54,149 nt of DNA from Sphingomonas sp. PAMC 26605 (GTDB lineage: Bacteria; Pseudomonadota; Alphaproteobacteria; Sphingomonadales; Sphingomonadaceae): the NCBI RefSeq assembly GCF_000241485.1, contig NZ_JH584241.1:2389992-2444140 (forward strand). The letters are read 5' to 3'. Position numbers and translations under genes: made by a program. The notes beneath the pieces are model-generated. The model saw only the letters and a program-made list of their open reading frames with translations. It was not told where the DNA came from and searched no databases. Shown piece by piece: positions 53,042-54,149 of the stretch (the first letter of the stretch is position 1; the number at the start of each line of letters is the position of its first letter).

Positions 53042-53508
53042 TACGAAAGCGCCGCCTTCACCGCCGCGCTCGCCTTGCTCATGTCGAGCGTCGTCGCGTG
53101 GCGCGCCTTCAGCTCGGCCATCACGCGGCCCATGTCCTTCATGCCGCTCGCCCCCAGCTCACCCTTGATCGCCTCGATCGCCGCCGCAGTCGCTGCTTCG
53201 TCCATCTGCGTCGGCAGGAAGCGCTCGATCACCGCGACCTCGGCCGCTTCGCCGTCGGCGAGCTCCTGGCGCCCGCCCTTGACGAACATCTCGATCGACT
53301 CGCGGCGCTGCTTGACCATCTTCTGCAGCACTTCGACCACCAGCGCGTCGTCATCGTCGGGCGCCTTGCCATCCCTTGACTGTGGGGCGCGCGCCTCGAT
53401 GTCGCGATTCTTGATCGCGCTCTGGACGAGGCGGAGCGTGGCGGTGGTCGCCTTGTCGCCGCCCTTCATCGCGGTGATGAGGGCAGCCTTGATGTCGTCG
53501 CGAATCAT
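53041..53508 (-). CDS. yqeY: GatB/YqeY domain protein
   Basis: This 155-residue protein matches YqeY, homologous to the tail domain of the GatB amidotransferase subunit: MIRDDIKAALITAMKGGDKATTATLRLVQ at the start, QRRESIEMFVKGGRQELADGE in the middle, and GMKDMGRVMAELKARH near the end. Its role is thought to relate to tRNA-dependent amidation but is not settled. The ATG at 53508 has AAGGA seven bases upstream. It is divergent from carA, and in many relatives directly precedes dnaG. Confidence 0.93.
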   Translation of the reverse strand: MIRDDIKAALITAMKGGDKATTATLRLVQSAIKNRDIEARAPQSRDGKAPDDDDALVVEVLQKMVKQRRESIEMFVKGGRQELADGEAAEVAVIERFLPTQMDEAATAAAIEAIKGELGASGMKDMGRVMAELKARHATTLDMSKASAAVKAALS

Positions 53509-53624
53509 GATCGTTCCTTTGGTGGTCGATGATCGTAGCGGGTTTAGCGGATTGACGCATCGTCCATGCGCTTCTAGTCCCCAGCGCTTAGCGACATCGA
53601 CAATTTCACGGAGTGCCCGCCGCA

Positions 53625-54149
53625 ATGGCCGACGCCTATCCTACGACCGCGTCCAAGGCTCCTGAGGGCGCCACCGGCGTGCTGGTGCTCTCCAGCGGGG
53701 AGGTCGTATGGGGCCGTGGCTTCGGCGCGGAGGGCGCCGCGGTCGGCGAAGTGTGCTTCCACACCGCGATGACGGGCTATCAGGAGATCATGACCGACCC
53801 GAGCTTCGCCGGGCAGATGGTCACCTTCACCTTCCCGCATATCGGCAATGTCGGCGCCAATGCCGACGACGTCGAGGCCGACAATCCGCATGCGCTCGGC
53901 ATGATCGTGCGCGAGGACGTGACCGGGCCGAGCAATTTCCGAAGCGTCGAGCGGCTCGATGCGTGGATGGCGAAGCACGGGCGGATCGGGCTTTCGGGCG
54001 TCGATACGCGGGCTCTCACGCGGCGGATCCGCGCGGGCGGCGCGCCCAACGCGGTGATCGCGCATGTGGCGGATGGCGTGTTCGATGTGCCGGCGTTGCT
54101 GGCGATGGCGCAGGCGTGGCCGGGGTTGGAGGGCATGGACCTGGCGATC
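53625..54149 (+). CDS. carA: Carbamoyl-phosphate synthase small subunit (5' part)
   Basis: This is the glutamine amidotransferase subunit supplying ammonia to CarB for arginine and pyrimidine synthesis. The visible 175 codons run open to the window edge. They contain the N-terminal domain motifs TGVLVLSSGEVVWGRGFG, GEVCFHTAMTGYQEIMTDPS, FTFPHIGNVG and GLSGVDTRALTRRIR. The glutaminase triad lies beyond the edge. The ATG at 53625 has GGAG about 11 bases upstream. An intergenic stretch of 116 bases separates it from yqeY and must hold divergent promoters, none of which is clear. Confidence 0.95.
   Translation, partial: MADAYPTTASKAPEGATGVLVLSSGEVVWGRGFGAEGAAVGEVCFHTAMTGYQEIMTDPSFAGQMVTFTFPHIGNVGANADDVEADNPHALGMIVREDVTGPSNFRSVERLDAWMAKHGRIGLSGVDTRALTRRIRAGGAPNAVIAHVADGVFDVPALLAMAQAWPGLEGMDLAI

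Overview
The window looks like a chromosomal segment of a high-GC alphaproteobacterium of the order Sphingomonadales, probably a Sphingomonas relative. This is inferred from gene content and order: ruvCAB, cpoB-tilS-ftsH, proA-nadD-rsfS-rlmH-envC-ctpA, gltD-gltB, and yqeY-dnaG-rpoD divergent from carA. An FzlA-like GST-fold protein and a DOMON-like protein also point this way. There are no rRNA genes, CRISPR arrays, integrases or intact insertion sequences. One tRNA gene, tRNA-Leu(CAG), is present.

Layout. 1-2.6 kb: ruvC-ruvA-[hicB-hicA]-ruvB. 2.8-10.4 kb: ptsP, a RodZ-like anchored HTH protein, cpoB, tilS and ftsH. 10.7-11.8 kb: a DUF3667 membrane protein on the minus strand. 11.9-19.5 kb: a long plus-strand run of proA-[parD-parE]-nadD-rsfS-small membrane protein-rlmH-envC-ctpA-dsbB-coq7 and an exported protein. 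19.5-23 kb: two membrane proteins, then CsaA and FzlA-like genes and an exported protein on the minus strand. 23.2-29.8 kb: the glutamate synthase operon gltD-DUF2059-gltB. 29.9-31.7 kb: uppP and an NDUFA9-like dehydrogenase. 31.8-34.5 kb: tRNA-Leu followed by an accessory, decayed stretch with a truncated phage/toxin-type gene, a LysR regulator and a probable frameshifted remnant. 34.6-39.8 kb (minus): rimO, permuted papain-like amidase, serine hydrolase, leucyl aminopeptidase and a membrane protein. 40-42.5 kb (plus): lipoprotein, DOMON-like protein, NamZ-type muramidase (DUF1343) and a small protein. 42.5-48.4 kb (minus): CoxE-type VWA protein, GT-C glycosyltransferase, CHAP amidase, MoxR ATPase, an unrecognised protein and a Phd-like/PAS protein. 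48.6-53.5 kb (minus): yqeY-[DUF559 nuclease]-dnaG-rpoD. The start of carA lies at the right edge.

Most of the window is housekeeping: recombination repair, tRNA and ribosome maturation, envelope biogenesis and division, nitrogen assimilation, replication and transcription. The unusual layer is made of small selfish-looking units fitted into these operons with little or no disruption. hicBA lies between ruvA and ruvB. parDE lies between proA and nadD and apparently removed the nadD ATG. A DUF559 nuclease lies between yqeY and dnaG. All three meet the downstream host gene by overlapping its start codon.

Two families of palindromic repeats accompany them. One is a 96-bp element (plus an 84-bp relative) bounded by CGTCA/TGACG. 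It is open in frame and one copy is read through inside tilS. The other is a pair of inverted C-rich hairpins about 100 bp long. It occurs alone after ruvB and, with the same architecture, encloses the DUF559 gene. The relation between the DUF559 nuclease and its flanking hairpins, and the protein-coding use of the 96-bp element, are the best candidates here for something under-described.
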